Of a stretch of 64,000 nt of DNA, positions 44,824-55,030 are shown one piece after another (position 1 is the first letter of the stretch; each line of letters opens with the position of its first letter). The DNA is from Psychrobacter sp. Pi2-52. Lineage in GTDB: Bacteria > Pseudomonadota > Gammaproteobacteria > Pseudomonadales > Moraxellaceae. Where the stretch lies: contig NZ_CAJHBS010000016.1 in the NCBI RefSeq assembly GCF_904846705.1, positions 1-64,000 of the forward strand, written 5' to 3'. The translations under genes were made by a program, and so were the position numbers. Below the pieces are notes generated by a model. That model was not told the DNA's origin, ran no database searches, and was given only the letters and a program-made list of their open reading frames with translations.

Positions 44824-45879
44824 CTATTGCCATACCTTATCAAGCACCGTAAACCAGTTTTTTGACGTTACCTTTTCAATAAGTTGGTTTGAGAAATGAC
44901 GCTGCTGCATCCGCTCAATCAGCATAGAGATTTGACTGATATCAGATAACTCATCAGGTAGTAGACAACCATCAAAATCAGAGCCAAAACCAACATGATC
45001 TTCGCCTAGATGGTCGATCAGATAATCAAGATGGTCGACAATCACATCAAGCGAGGTTTGCGTATTACGTTGTCCATCTGCACGAAGAAACGCCACATCG
45101 AAATTTACCCCAACCATACCATCGCTTTGTTTAATAGCAGCTAGCTGCTGATCAGTTAAGTTCCGTGCTTGCTGACATAGAGTATGTGCGTTTGAATGTG
45201 TCGCAACAATCGGCTGGCAGGCAATCTCTAGCGTATTCCAAAAAGCACGCTCATTCATATGCGACACATCGATCAGCATATGCTTTTCACTGCATTTAAG
45301 AATGAGGTCTTTACCTTGAGTCGTGAGCCCAGCTCCCGTATCTGGAGAGTGCGGAAAAGACGCATTCAAGCCATCACCGAAGAGGCTCTTTCTATTCCAT
45401 AGCGGGCCAATGCTTCTGAGTCCTGCCTCATAAAACACATCTAGCAGATCAGGCTGTATGGCTAAAAACTCAGCACCTTCCAAATGCAATACAATCGCCA
45501 GTTGCTTATTCTGCTGACAGGCTTTGATTTGTTCTAACGAGGTGCAAATCTGAATCTGACCGTCAGATCTTGCCTGTAGTTGCTGGGCTAGTTTCAATTG
45601 CGCACAGCAGATATCGACGATTTCTTGCGGAGTAAAATCTGAATTTGAGGGGTTGGCTAATTTGTCAGGATGGTTGTTTTTCACATAAGCATAGGGCGGT
45701 AAAAAAATGGAAAATAATCCGCCCATCCAATTCGCTTTTCGGCAGCGTTGTAAGTCCAAATGTCCCGGTAACGTGCCATAAATAAAGTCATGTACCGGAT
45801 CGGCAGCTGAACTCAGCCACAGGCGAGTCAACAGATCATTATGTCCATCAAATATGACAGGCTTAGTATTAGCATTCAT
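44824..45879 (-). CDS. Membrane dipeptidase (peptidase M19) of the pqq operon
   Basis: A 351-residue zinc dipeptidase of the renal dipeptidase family. Metal ligands are visible in [45 protein letters not shown] and [10 protein letters not shown]. No signal peptide, so it is likely cytosolic. Its start overlaps the pqqE stop by 4 bp (ATGA), so it is translationally coupled. Such dipeptidases accompany pqq genes in several gammaproteobacteria and may clip PqqA-derived peptide or the Glu-Tyr crosslinked product. No PqqF-type protease is in the window. The role in PQQ maturation is inference. Confidence 0.9.
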   Translation of the reverse strand: MNANTKPVIFDGHNDLLTRLWLSSAADPVHDFIYGTLPGHLDLQRCRKANWMGGLFSIFLPPYAYVKNNHPDKLANPSNSDFTPQEIVDICCAQLKLAQQLQARSDGQIQICTSLEQIKACQQNKQLAIVLHLEGAEFLAIQPDLLDVFYEAGLRSIGPLWNRKSLFGDGLNASFPHSPDTGAGLTTQGKDLILKCSEKHMLIDVSHMNERAFWNTLEIACQPIVATHSNAHTLCQQARNLTDQQLAAIKQSDGMVGVNFDVAFLRADGQRNTQTSLDVIVDHLDYLIDHLGEDHVGFGSDFDGCLLPDELSDISQISMLIERMQQRHFSNQLIEKVTSKNWFTVLDKVWQ

Positions 45880-47048
45880 ATTTCACCCGTTACCATACGA
45901 GTAGGAATCAATTTGTCTTTATTCAGCTGTTTGTTACTCAGTGTTTTAGAATTCTTTGGATTACGAAAGCGCAACTCTTCAAAAGGTACAGGTGTCTCGC
46001 TGTTGATACGTGCCTCCTCAATCAGATAGTGATAAGGCGATTTGCCACAGACAGGATCGGCGTTTTTGGCATCCCCAGTTAGCATAAACGCTTGGCAACG
46101 GCAGCCGCCATAATCGCGCTCTTTATCTGGGCAGCTTTGACAGATATCAGGCATCCAGTCATCACCGCGAAATTGATTGAAACTCGCAGATTCATACCAG
46201 ATATCCGACAGTGGTGTATGTCGTACATTAGGAAACTGTATTGGCATTTGTCTGGCAGCATGGCAAGGTAGGGCTGTACCGTCTGGTGCCACTGTTAAGA
46301 AAATCTTGCCCCAGCCATCCATACAGGGCTTTGGACGTTCTTCATAATAATCAGGCACCACAAAAATAAGTTTGCATTTGATACCACGTTCTTCAATCTG
46401 CTTACGGTATTCATTGGTAATGCGCTCGGCTCGGACCACTTGCGCTTTGGTTGGTAGTAAACCATCTATGTTCTCAAATGCCCAACCATAAAACTGACAA
46501 ATAGCTAGCTCGACCGTGTCGGCTTCAAGCTCTAAGCAGAGATCAATAATTTGGTCAATCTGATCGATGTTTTGCCGATGAATGACAAAGTTAAGCACCA
46601 TCGGATAGTCGTATTGCTTAACCAGACGTGACATCTCATACTTTTGCTCAAAGGCATGCTTTGAACCTGCCAAGGCATTGTTGACCGTTGGATCACTGGC
46701 TTGAAAGCTAATTTGAATATGCTGAAGACCGGCTTCTTTTAAATGCGCAATCCGAGCTTCGGTCAACCCCATACCCGACGTGATCAAGTTAGTATAAAAA
46801 CCTTGATTGTGCGCATAAGCGACTAATTCTTCTAGGTCTTGACGAACCAGTGGTTCACCGCCAGAAAAACCAAGCTGCACCGCACCCATTTGACGTGCCT
46901 GATCGAACACATCAAACCATTCTTGCGTCGTTAGCTCCTGCTTATACTGAGCATAATCGATAGGGTTTGAGCAATAAGGGCATTGTAATGGGCAACGGTA
47001 GGTTAGCTCAGCAAGTAACCATAGCGGAAGCCCGACTGGCGCAGTCAT
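45876..47048 (-). CDS. pqqE: PQQ biosynthesis radical SAM enzyme PqqE
   Basis: A 390-residue radical SAM protein that forms the carbon-carbon bond between Glu and Tyr of the PqqA peptide, working with PqqD. The radical SAM cluster CPLQCPYC is near residue 18, and the C-terminal SPASM cysteines are in [16 protein letters not shown]. It starts inside the pqqD stop (4-bp overlap) and its own stop overlaps the dipeptidase start. Length fits PqqE (about 380). Confidence 0.97.
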   Translation of the reverse strand: MTAPVGLPLWLLAELTYRCPLQCPYCSNPIDYAQYKQELTTQEWFDVFDQARQMGAVQLGFSGGEPLVRQDLEELVAYAHNQGFYTNLITSGMGLTEARIAHLKEAGLQHIQISFQASDPTVNNALAGSKHAFEQKYEMSRLVKQYDYPMVLNFVIHRQNIDQIDQIIDLCLELEADTVELAICQFYGWAFENIDGLLPTKAQVVRAERITNEYRKQIEERGIKCKLIFVVPDYYEERPKPCMDGWGKIFLTVAPDGTALPCHAARQMPIQFPNVRHTPLSDIWYESASFNQFRGDDWMPDICQSCPDKERDYGGCRCQAFMLTGDAKNADPVCGKSPYHYLIEEARINSETPVPFEELRFRNPKNSKTLSNKQLNKDKLIPTRMVTGEI

Positions 47049-47341
47049 ACTAAATCAATCCAATGTTCACGCTGGGCGACCAGCATATATTCGATGATGT
47101 CTTGCTCGATTTCGGGAATATCGCCAAACATAGCTTGCACCTTTTGGATAATATCAGCAATGGACGCTTGACCATCAATATGTTGCCCGATGATGCTGGC
47201 ACTCTCATTTAGTTTGATCATGCCTTCAGGGTAGAGTAAGACATAGGCATCTTGCGCTGGTTCAAACTGAAAACGATAACCGTGACGCCATACCGGTACG
47301 ATGGATTGATCCAGCTCAGGTAAACTAGCAGGTATACTCAT
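47045..47341 (-). CDS. pqqD: PqqA-binding chaperone PqqD
   Basis: A 98-residue protein that binds the PqqA precursor peptide and presents it to PqqE. The winged-helix fold is suggested by [32 protein letters not shown], typical of PqqD. Overlaps pqqC (stop) and pqqE (start) by 4 bp each, giving tight coupling. ATG start. Confidence 0.95.
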   Translation of the reverse strand: MSIPASLPELDQSIVPVWRHGYRFQFEPAQDAYVLLYPEGMIKLNESASIIGQHIDGQASIADIIQKVQAMFGDIPEIEQDIIEYMLVAQREHWIDLV

Positions 47342-48096
47342 TTGAACAATCCTTTATGCCAGACATTGTCAGTGGTAACGCTTTGATAAGGGGCTTGATT
47401 ATGCACATAGGCCAAGCTCAAGGCATCCAAAATCGTCCATAAGATATCGAGCTTAAACTGTAGGATCTCAAGCATACGCTCTTGTTGTTCAGCTGTTTTG
47501 AACGAGTCGAGTGTGATGGTCAGACCATGCTCAACATCGCGGCGAGCTTGACTCAAGCGCGAGCGGAAATAGGTATAGCCTTGCTCCTTTATCCAAGGGT
47601 AGTGCTTGGGCCAAGACTCTAAACGCGACTGATGAATCTGCGGAGCAAACAGCTCGGTCAGTGAGCTACTCGCCGCTTCTCGCCATGATGTCCGACGCGC
47701 AAAGTTCACATAAGCATCCACGGCAAAACGCACACCCGGTAGCACCAGCTCTTCAGAAATCACTTGCTCACGAGTCAAACCAACTGCTTCTGCCAGACCC
47801 AACCATGCTTCACGACCACCGCCGTCAGGATAGACGCCATCTTGATCAATCATGCGTTGAATCCATTCTTGACGTACGCGCTGATCAGGACAGTTTGCCA
47901 TAATAGCTGCGTCTTTTAGCGGGATATTGATTTGGTAATAAAATCGATTGGCAACCCACGCTTGGATTTGCTGCTGGCTGGCTTTGCCTTCATGCATCAT
48001 GATATGAAAAGGATGGTGGATATGATAATACTGACCTTTTGCCATAATCGCTTGTTCAAACGCTTCTGGACTGAGTGCTGTGTTTTCTTCTTGCAT
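47338..48096 (-). CDS. pqqC: Pyrroloquinoline-quinone synthase PqqC
   Basis: A 252-residue cofactor-less oxidase that performs the last step of PQQ synthesis, ring closure and eight-electron oxidation. Conserved stretches: [60 protein letters not shown] and [10 protein letters not shown], with the His/Arg/Tyr active-site residues. The ATG at 48096 is preferred (AAGG 8 bases upstream) over a GTG three codons earlier. It lies about 40 bp after pqqB. Confidence 0.96.
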   Translation of the reverse strand: MQEENTALSPEAFEQAIMAKGQYYHIHHPFHIMMHEGKASQQQIQAWVANRFYYQINIPLKDAAIMANCPDQRVRQEWIQRMIDQDGVYPDGGGREAWLGLAEAVGLTREQVISEELVLPGVRFAVDAYVNFARRTSWREAASSSLTELFAPQIHQSRLESWPKHYPWIKEQGYTYFRSRLSQARRDVEHGLTITLDSFKTAEQQERMLEILQFKLDILWTILDALSLAYVHNQAPYQSVTTDNVWHKGLFK

Positions 48097-48138
48097 TGTT
48101 CTCACCTTACGATTGCTATCATTGCCTTACCGTTTGTC

Positions 48139-49050
48139 TTACAGCTCAATCTGCATACCATCAAATGCTACTTCAACACCATGTTGTTTTAATGTCGCGG
48201 CTTGTTCAGACTGTTCATTTAATATCGGATTGGTGTTATTGATATGGATCAGCACCTTACGAGCGTTATCTAACTGATCTAGATAATGCAGCGAGCCATC
48301 TTCACCACTAATATGTAAATGCCCCATGTCTTGGCCGGTCTTCGTACCGACACCGCACTCTTGCATTTCATTGTCCGTCCATAACGTACCGTCAATCATC
48401 ACGCAATCAGAGCTTTTCATAATCTGCATCACTTGATCATCAATCTTACCGAGACCTGGCGCATAAAAGAGTTGTTTTTGTGTTTTTAAGTCTTTTACAA
48501 TCAGTGCAATATTATCGCCATCATGCGGATCATTACGATGCGGGGAGTAGGGCGGTGCTGAGCTTCTAATCACTAAAGGCGTCAATTCTAAATTGTCAAA
48601 ACCTTCAATCTTAAACGTCTTTTCTGGATCAATTTGATTATATTGCAAACCGCCATTCCAGTGCTTTAACATATTAAAGAGAGGAAATCCTGTCGTTAGA
48701 TCTTGATAGACCATGTCAGTACACCAAACAGGAATTGGACAACCTTCACGCAGGGTCAACAGCCCCGTCGTATGGTCAAGTTGACTGTCCATCAAGACCA
48801 CATTGGTGATGCCTGTATCTCTCAAATGACGTGCTGGCTGTGCTGCCTTGAACTCAAATAATTGTTGGCGGATATCAGGGGACGCGTTGAATAAGATCCA
48901 ATCCACACCATTTTCTGATATGGCTATCGAAGATTGGGTACGGGTCTTTGCCTGAATCGTGCCTTGACGCACGCCGTGGCAGTTATCGCAGTTACAGTTC
49001 CACTGCGGGAAACCACCACCAGCAGCTGAGCCTAAAACGTGAATATACAT
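48139..49050 (-). CDS. pqqB: PQQ biosynthesis protein PqqB
   Basis: A 303-residue metallo-beta-lactamase-fold protein. It starts [24 protein letters not shown], the family hallmark, and carries the zinc-type residues in [15 protein letters not shown] and HINNTNPIL. PqqB is an iron hydroxylase-like enzyme acting on Glu-Tyr-derived intermediates before PqqC. Preceded by the pqqA hairpin (49065), so its expression is likely lower than that of pqqA. Length is standard. Confidence 0.96.
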   Translation of the reverse strand: MYIHVLGSAAGGGFPQWNCNCDNCHGVRQGTIQAKTRTQSSIAISENGVDWILFNASPDIRQQLFEFKAAQPARHLRDTGITNVVLMDSQLDHTTGLLTLREGCPIPVWCTDMVYQDLTTGFPLFNMLKHWNGGLQYNQIDPEKTFKIEGFDNLELTPLVIRSSAPPYSPHRNDPHDGDNIALIVKDLKTQKQLFYAPGLGKIDDQVMQIMKSSDCVMIDGTLWTDNEMQECGVGTKTGQDMGHLHISGEDGSLHYLDQLDNARKVLIHINNTNPILNEQSEQAATLKQHGVEVAFDGMQIEL

Positions 49051-49064
49051 AAATCAATATTTCC

Positions 49065-49098
49065 AAAAAAATAAAAGCCCTAATCATCTAGGGCTTTT
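49065..49098 (-). terminator. Attenuator-like terminator between pqqA and pqqB
   Basis: On the minus strand, AAAAGCCCTA / TAGGGCTTTT with a 6-base loop is followed by ATTTTTTT. It is immediately after the pqqA stop. Partial termination would give more pqqA mRNA than pqqBCDE mRNA, matching the need for a surplus of precursor peptide. Confidence 0.88.
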
Positions 49099-49121
49099 AA
49101 TGGATTGAGTGCTAATGAGTT

Positions 49122-49196
49122 TTAACGTGCTTCGAAATACATAGTCACTTCGAAACCGATACGAATGTCTTGAAAAGCTGGTTTGGTCCACTGCAT
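49122..49196 (-). CDS. pqqA: PQQ precursor peptide PqqA
   Basis: A 24-residue peptide, the substrate from which PQQ is built. It begins [21 protein letters not shown], with the conserved Glu16 and Tyr20 (E-V-T-M-Y) that PqqE crosslinks. GGAG lies about 7 bases before the ATG. It is the first gene of the leftward operon pqqABCDE-dipeptidase. Upstream, 49197-49560 holds only AT-rich intergenic sequence, where the promoter must lie. Confidence 0.97.
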   Translation of the reverse strand: MQWTKPAFQDIRIGFEVTMYFEAR

Positions 49197-49560
49197 GGGA
49201 TTACTCCGGAACGATCTTACTATTTAAGAAGTAAGATTAATAAAGTGAATGAGTGATAAAGGGTAGTATAAGCTGCCCCCCGCTGTCAATTTCTTAGATG
49301 TTAGTAAAGCGTTAACGAGTATCGATTAAGCAGTCTTTTATAGCATAAATGAAAGCCGATTTATCATACCGAAAAGACAGTATATGGAGCATAAGATTGA
49401 AAATATCTTTGAATAGTTTGAGTGTAAATTCTAACTATAAAAAATCTGCTCGAGGGAAGTCAGGTGTATTTCGAGAACTTATGAGTTATACAGATATATT
49501 GCAAAAACCGAATTTATCTATAAAGTAATAGATTAACTTGATAGATACTGGAGCCTGAAG

Positions 49561-49812
49561 ATGATTGCTGAATTACAAGGCAGTGAATTAACCAAAGCCA
49601 TCTTGGGAAATGTCAGCAACTATGTATGGTGTGCTGTCAGCAACGTTAGCGATGATTATGCTATCGCAACCATAGATAATGGTTACTACGAATTACTGGT
49701 TCCTATTGTAGCTTTCAATAACGACCAGTTTGTTTGTGATAAAGGTGAGCTATGGGAATATGCTGTCTCAGTAAAGAGAGTGGCACTTACTCATGATGAT
49801 GTAGGGCTATAA
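49561..49812 (+). CDS. Small protein of unknown function, tandem paralogue 1
   Basis: An 83-residue protein, no signal peptide or membrane helix. It shares with the next gene the pattern GSELT...L...VWCAVS..SD..A, then IVAF..(D/G)QF.C..G..W.YAV and VALT..D. The two conserved Cys and two Trp suggest a small compact domain. I do not recognise the family. ATG with GGAG about 8 bases upstream; divergent from pqqA with about 365 bp between. Confidence 0.65.
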   Translation: MIAELQGSELTKAILGNVSNYVWCAVSNVSDDYAIATIDNGYYELLVPIVAFNNDQFVCDKGELWEYAVSVKRVALTHDDVGL

Positions 49813-50067
49813 CTCATTATTAATATAATGACTGTTACGTTCTACATGCAGGTTAGTTTTACAGCCTATGCGTGAAAATCTACCATCTGTCTACAACTTC
49901 TTGTTCTAGTTGACAATACATCTGTACTATCTATTTATAAGCTCATCTGTCTAACCACCAATATTTTGCAACGATAGATAAAACAAGTTCGAAGATGCTC
50001 AAGCGATTGCTGCTATAAAACCGCTTGTTTAGCTTACTAATCATTGTCATTGAATAGGAGTAACAAC

Positions 50068-50313
50068 ATGGATACAGTAATTGTTGGAAGCGAATTGACT
50101 CGTTCAATGCTTGAGGATGGTCATCAAAGTATATGGTGTGCTGTCAGTGACGAGAGTGATGAGAACGCTCTAAAAGATCAGGTAGGTAATGACTTCACAT
50201 CTCGCATTGTGGCTTTTGAAGATGGCCAGTTCTATTGTACGGGCGGTATGCCTTGGAGGTATGCAGTGCCAATTGAAATAATTGCATTGACGCGATATGA
50301 CTTTTCTTTTTAG
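50068..50313 (+). CDS. Small protein of unknown function, tandem paralogue 2
   Basis: An 81-residue protein, starting MDTVIVGSELTRSMLEDG; GGAG lies 7 bases before this ATG, favouring it over an ATG 8 codons earlier. Clearly related to the preceding gene (WCAVS..SD, RIVAF.DGQF.C..G..W.YAV) but well diverged, so the duplication is old. Each gene has its own intergenic leader of about 250 bp, so they may be separately controlled. No function proposed. Confidence 0.65.
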   Translation: MDTVIVGSELTRSMLEDGHQSIWCAVSDESDENALKDQVGNDFTSRIVAFEDGQFYCTGGMPWRYAVPIEIIALTRYDFSF

Positions 50314-50404
50314 TGAACAACATAACTTAGATAGGTTTGGATAGTCATCGCCGAAAGTAAACCCTAATATCAAGATATTTAGTTAGATAAAATGCGCGAC
50401 TGAC

Positions 50405-50444
50405 AAGGCCATTCAAGCGATGCAATATACAGCTTGAATGGCCT
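50405..50444. terminator. Bidirectional terminator
   Basis: AAGGCCATTCAAGC / GCTTGAATGGCCTT, a 14-bp perfect stem, between the small-protein gene (plus) and the 3-hydroxyacyl-CoA dehydrogenase gene (minus), which converge here. A T-rich run follows on the plus strand. Confidence 0.88.
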
Positions 50445-50477
50445 TTTGTGTTTTGGAGCCAGTTTGAAAGCGATCTA

Positions 50478-51374
50478 TTATTTCAAAAATTCAGGGCGCA
50501 TAAAGGCTGGGTTTGGATACGTGTAGAATCCTTCACCAGTCGCGAATCCTAGTTTGTTTTGATCGATTAATTGCTCTTTTAAATATTGAGCAGCCTTGAA
50601 CCTCACAGGATTTTGAGTTTTTTCAGCAGATAGTTTTGTGATGTTGTAGGCAGTGTTGATACCGATAGTGTCCAATATGGCAAAGGGACCTGACGGCGCG
50701 CCAGTTACTATCATCCACGTTTTATCTATCGTATGTGGATCGGCAACCTCTTTTGCAACCAATTGCAAAGCTGCATCTATAAAAGGCGCCAACAAACTGT
50801 TCATGATATAGCCGGGTTGCTCCTTATCCAGCGGCATTGCCACCATACCGATGGCAGTAGCAAAAGCAACAACCTCATCAAATACTTTAGGATCTGTGCC
50901 AGGATGCCCCATGATTTCGGCGACATTATGCATCCAAATTTTATTGGCAAAGTGTAGCGCTAAAAACTGCGCAGGTCGTCCCGTTGATTCTGCAAACTGA
51001 CTAGGAAGTAAGGTAGAGGTATTGGTCGCAAAGATGGTTTTCTCTGGCGCTAGTTTGGCAAGTTTTTCATAAAATTCGATTTTAATCTCAGGAATCTCGG
51101 GAATGGCTTCAATCATTAGATCAGCATCTTTGACTGCTTCTGCTAAGTCTGAGGTGTAGCTGAGATTATCAAAAGCCTTATCCAACTGCTCTTGAGTTGC
51201 CCTCAAATCCTTTCGAAAAGCCTTGCACATCAATTGAAATTTTGACTTTGCTTTTTCTAAAACCTCATCATTGATGTCATAGACACTGACATTAAAACCA
51301 TGAAATGCGGCCTGAAAAGCAATTTGGTAGCCTAGGATGCCGCTTCCCGCGACAGTTACATTTTTATACGTCAT
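50478..51374 (-). CDS. 3-hydroxyacyl-CoA (3-hydroxybutyryl-CoA) dehydrogenase
   Basis: A 298-residue NAD-dependent enzyme oxidising 3-hydroxyacyl-CoA to 3-ketoacyl-CoA. The Rossmann motif is GSGILGYQIA (residues about 10-19), DADLMIEAIPEIPEIK and NTSTLLPSQFAE follow, and the catalytic His is in LHFANKIWMH. The C-terminal dimer domain ends with FATGEGFYTYPNP. Length matches stand-alone short-chain enzymes such as 3-hydroxybutyryl-CoA dehydrogenase. The open region upstream (51375-51795) shows no gene. Chain-length preference unknown. Confidence 0.92.
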   Translation of the reverse strand: MTYKNVTVAGSGILGYQIAFQAAFHGFNVSVYDINDEVLEKAKSKFQLMCKAFRKDLRATQEQLDKAFDNLSYTSDLAEAVKDADLMIEAIPEIPEIKIEFYEKLAKLAPEKTIFATNTSTLLPSQFAESTGRPAQFLALHFANKIWMHNVAEIMGHPGTDPKVFDEVVAFATAIGMVAMPLDKEQPGYIMNSLLAPFIDAALQLVAKEVADPHTIDKTWMIVTGAPSGPFAILDTIGINTAYNITKLSAEKTQNPVRFKAAQYLKEQLIDQNKLGFATGEGFYTYPNPAFMRPEFLK

Positions 51375-51795
51375 TGTATTAACTTCCTAAAAGTAGTGGG
51401 TATAAGTTGCTAGATAAATGTCTAGAACTTATAGACCTATTATTAGATGGTTTTACCTTATTATTCAACCTTCATTTTTATAAAAACATTTAAGAGAACC
51501 CAAAAATATCGCTATGCAGGTATCAAATAATTTCACACCACTTGACTTCTTATATTGTTAGATAATTCAATAGCTTGCTAGTAATATCACTAGCTTCACA
51601 CCTGATAATTTTATGATAATTTTATGATAATTGAAGGCTAATTTAATATCATAATGGCATTTTTAATGACTGTTGATGTCAAAATCTTGTCGACGAGGTT
51701 GTAAAGGAGGACGTAAGCAGTGATGTACGATGAAAATCGCATTTAACGCATTCGATATGTAAGGAAGGCTATTATCCCTATTATCATTCTTACGT

Positions 51796-51928
51796 ATGAA
51801 TCCGTTACTGAATTTTAAGGTTTACACTGGTATCATGCGCCATTTTCCCACTGTGCTATGCGCGTCAGGATTGCATTAGCGGAGAAGCAGCTAGAGTGGA
51901 CAAGCCTATTGATCTGTCTAAAGGTTAT
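51796..51928 (+). pseudogene. Glutathione S-transferase relic (N-terminal end only)
   Basis: Within a 553-bp gap, three frames together spell the start of a GST: YHAPFSHCAMRVRIALAEKQLEW is seen in one frame (split here: WYHAPFSHCAM, then RVRIALAEKQLEWTS), and the continuation IDLSKG, a known GST block, is in the next frame from 51908. Coding similarity stops at 51928, where the leftward LysR gene ends. So only the first 40 or so residues survive, with at least one frameshift. Confidence 0.6.
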
Positions 51929-52833
51929 TAGCAGTAGTAAGCCTGTTTTTGATGTAATGATTCTCGCAGATGCGCTACAAGCAGTTTCAACTTTTGGTCC
52001 GGTTGCCGTGCCTTGGGGTAAACCGCATACATACCCATTTTCTTTCGTGTAAAGCGCTGCAAAATCTGAGTAAGCGTATTTTGCTGCATTTCTTCATAAA
52101 CAAGTGCTTGTGGTAAAAAGGCGATACCTAGGTCGCTGAGAGTCGCTTGTTTAATCGCATTAAGATGATTGCTATGAAACCGACCCTGTACAGGAAGCAA
52201 TTGCTCTGTACCATCTATATATAGCGGCCATATACCATTCGCCGTATGATCAAACTTATAGACCAAACACTCATGACTCCGTAATTGTTCAGGGGTTTGA
52301 GGTGTACCATGTCGCTCTAAATAGTCTGGTGTCGCACATATGACCCACTGGCTATCTATAAGACGTCTTGCAATGAGTGATGAGTCTTCAAGCTCTGCTG
52401 TCCTTATCGCTAGATCAAACCCTTCTTCTATCAAATCAACCAGTCGATTGGTAATCTGTAAATCTACTGATATTTCTGGGTGTTGTTTACAGAATTCGGC
52501 AATGGATTCGCTCAATATTAGATTTGCAGAGACCGCTGGCATGGTTATACGTATGTTGCCTTTCATGTCCTCACCATAGCCTGTTACAGCATTTTCAGCT
52601 TCCTGAAAGGCAAATTTAGCGATTTTAGCTTTGTCATAAAGCGTCCTTCCTGCATCGGTTAAGCTTAACTTTCTGGTTGTCCTATACAGTAGCTGTGCGT
52701 TTAAGCTCTCTTCTAATCTTGCAATGCGTTTACTTACCACTGAATTCGTTAATGACAGCTTTTCAGCGACCCGAGAAAATGACCCTTCATCAACCACTTG
52801 GACGAATAAAATCATATCGTCAGCTTTGCCCAT
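51928..52833 (-). CDS. LysR-family transcriptional regulator
   Basis: A 301-residue regulator starting MGKADDMILFVQVVDEGSFSRVAEKLSLTNSVVSKRIARLEE, followed by LLYRTTRKLSLTDAG. Effector domain of the CrgA-like group. Divergent from dld (53108) with a gap of about 275 bp. Target uncertain: dld, or formerly the GST whose relic abuts its 3' end. Confidence 0.92.
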   Translation of the reverse strand: MGKADDMILFVQVVDEGSFSRVAEKLSLTNSVVSKRIARLEESLNAQLLYRTTRKLSLTDAGRTLYDKAKIAKFAFQEAENAVTGYGEDMKGNIRITMPAVSANLILSESIAEFCKQHPEISVDLQITNRLVDLIEEGFDLAIRTAELEDSSLIARRLIDSQWVICATPDYLERHGTPQTPEQLRSHECLVYKFDHTANGIWPLYIDGTEQLLPVQGRFHSNHLNAIKQATLSDLGIAFLPQALVYEEMQQNTLTQILQRFTRKKMGMYAVYPKARQPDQKLKLLVAHLRESLHQKQAYYC

Positions 52834-53107
52834 ACTTGTTCCCCAATTGGTGTAATACGTTTTAGATTATAGCAAAAAAAGAAAATAACATTGTCCTTTG
52901 ATGCAATATATCAATGTATTGATAAGGCGTAGAATATTTTAGGGAATATTTAAAATATTTAATCGATACACTGATAAGCAATTGCTGTGTATGGCGGCTT
53001 GAAAGGTTCTAATCACTATTTTTACCTACCATCTATTATGTGTTGTTCTGCGGGATTATCGTCATGGCTGCCATTTACCTCTTTGGTTTTCAAGGGCCTT
53101 TAGCATC

Positions 53108-54910
53108 ATGAGTGACACACAACCACTAAATAAAGAGCGTCATATGCCTTCATTGAATAGAGCTTCACCAAACCTTTTCTCATCAAATATAGCGCATCAA
53201 GACACACTCCATCCTGAGCAAGTGTTAGACAAGCTAACCCATTTACTGGGAGCTAGCAATGTACAGGCTGATCCAGAAAAAAACGAACACTATAGAATGG
53301 GGTGGCGCTCTGGTGGTGGCAGCGCTTTGGCTGTTTTGTTTCCGCAAACACTGCTCGAGATTTGGCGTAGCTTAGAGATATGTGTGGCAGGCGACTGCAT
53401 TATTATCATGCAAGCAGCAAAAACAGGACTGACTGAAGGTTCAACACCGAGCGGTAATGACTACGATAGGCCAGTGGTTGTGATCAATACCCTTGCAATG
53501 AATCAGTTGTATTTGGTGAATGATAACGAGCAAGTGATTAGCTTACCTGGCGCCACGTTGCATCAGTTGCAAAGTCAGCTTAAAGCCGTAAATAGAGCAC
53601 CTCACTCGGTCATCGGTTCATCGACTTTGGGTGCGTCAATTATTGGCGGTGTTTCTAATAATTCAGGTGGGGCACTGGTTAAAAGAGGTCCTGCTTATAC
53701 CGAACTTGCTTTGTTTGCCCAAATAGACAAGCACGGTCAGCTAGTGCTGGTTAATCACCTAGACGTAGAATTGGGCGACACTCCAGAAGAAATACTCACT
53801 AATCTACAAACAGGTAATTTTGATAAAAGAGAATTACCTAACACTGGCAAGCTCGCATCTGACAAAGAGTACATCGCCAGAGTAAAAGATGTTGATGCAA
53901 GCACACCAAGCCGCTTTAATGCGGATAAGCGAAGACTGTATGAGGCTAGTGGCTGTGCTGGCAAGCTAGCGGTATTTGCAGTGCGTCTTGATACCTATCC
54001 AACCGCTGTAAAAGAGAAAACCTTTTATATAGGCACCAACAGTGTGAGTGAGCTTGCACAGTTGCGACGGCAGATATTATCGAGCTTCGATAATATCCCT
54101 GAAGTGGGTGAGTATATGCATCGTGATATATTTGATGTATCTGCTAAGTATGGCAAGGACACGTTCCTGAGTATTAAGCATCTCGGTACCAATGCTTTAC
54201 CTCGACTATTTTCTATCAAAGGCGCTATGGATGCAAAATTCCATAAATGGCCATGGATGCCAAAGCATTTCACTGACAAAGTCATGCAGTTCGTCGCCAA
54301 TATATTTCCAAAGCATTTACCGAAGCGAATGCTAGAGTATCGCGACCAATATGAGCATCATCTCATCTTAAAAATGAGTGATGACGGCATAGCAGAAGCA
54401 CAAGATTTTCTGAAGGTGTTTTTCGACGCTTCAAATACGGGTAACTATTTTGAATGTAGTCAAGAAGAATCAGAAAGCGCCTTTTTACATCGCTTTGCCG
54501 CTGCAGGTGCTGCATTACGTTATGAAGTCATACATGAAAAAGACGTCGGCGATATATTGGCATTAGATATTGCCATACCACGTAACGAATTAGAATGGCT
54601 CGAAACGCTACCTAAAGACATTGAACAGCATTTAGAAAAGAAACTCTATTATGGACACTTCTTTTGTTATGTATTTCATCAAGACTATATTCTGAAGAAG
54701 GGTAGTGATGCACATCTTGTTAAAAAAATGATGTTAGAGCTGCTGAGCACACGCGGAGCCAAATATCCTGCTGAGCATAATGTCGGACACTTATACGAAG
54801 CAGAACCTGATTTGCAGAACTTTTATAAAAGTCTAGACCCAACCAATACCTTTAATCCGGGTATTGGTAAAATGTCGAAAACCAAACGCAATTGCTCGTG
54901 CTGTTTATAA
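53108..54910 (+). CDS. dld: Quinone-dependent D-lactate dehydrogenase
   Basis: A 600-residue FAD enzyme of the Dld family, peripheral to the inner membrane, which oxidises D-lactate to pyruvate and passes electrons to quinone. The FAD-binding segment shows VLFPQTLLEIWRSLEICV and the TGLTEGSTPSGNDYDRPVVVI stretch. GASIIGGVSNNSGGALVKRGPAYTE and the C-terminal PAEHNVGHLYEAEPDLQNFYKSLDP follow, as in E. coli Dld. The start at 53108 gives about 30 extra residues; MPSLNRASP twelve codons later is an alternative. The C-terminus ends with a Cys cluster (NCSCCL). Terminator at 55031. Confidence 0.94.
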   Translation: MSDTQPLNKERHMPSLNRASPNLFSSNIAHQDTLHPEQVLDKLTHLLGASNVQADPEKNEHYRMGWRSGGGSALAVLFPQTLLEIWRSLEICVAGDCIIIMQAAKTGLTEGSTPSGNDYDRPVVVINTLAMNQLYLVNDNEQVISLPGATLHQLQSQLKAVNRAPHSVIGSSTLGASIIGGVSNNSGGALVKRGPAYTELALFAQIDKHGQLVLVNHLDVELGDTPEEILTNLQTGNFDKRELPNTGKLASDKEYIARVKDVDASTPSRFNADKRRLYEASGCAGKLAVFAVRLDTYPTAVKEKTFYIGTNSVSELAQLRRQILSSFDNIPEVGEYMHRDIFDVSAKYGKDTFLSIKHLGTNALPRLFSIKGAMDAKFHKWPWMPKHFTDKVMQFVANIFPKHLPKRMLEYRDQYEHHLILKMSDDGIAEAQDFLKVFFDASNTGNYFECSQEESESAFLHRFAAAGAALRYEVIHEKDVGDILALDIAIPRNELEWLETLPKDIEQHLEKKLYYGHFFCYVFHQDYILKKGSDAHLVKKMMLELLSTRGAKYPAEHNVGHLYEAEPDLQNFYKSLDPTNTFNPGIGKMSKTKRNCSCCL

Positions 54911-55030
54911 CTGAATTCTATAACTGATATTTAAAACTGGCCATGGGCTGATTATTTATCAGTTGCTAAGTTGCTAAGTTGCTGAATAGTTCAGTGTTTG
55001 TCTATTATAAATTGTTCAATACATCCTCAG

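Noticed and set aside
51703..51745. AAAGGAGG followed by GTG/ATG and an 8-codon frame
   Set aside because: A good Shine-Dalgarno, but the peptide is only eight codons and no gene follows that it could lead.
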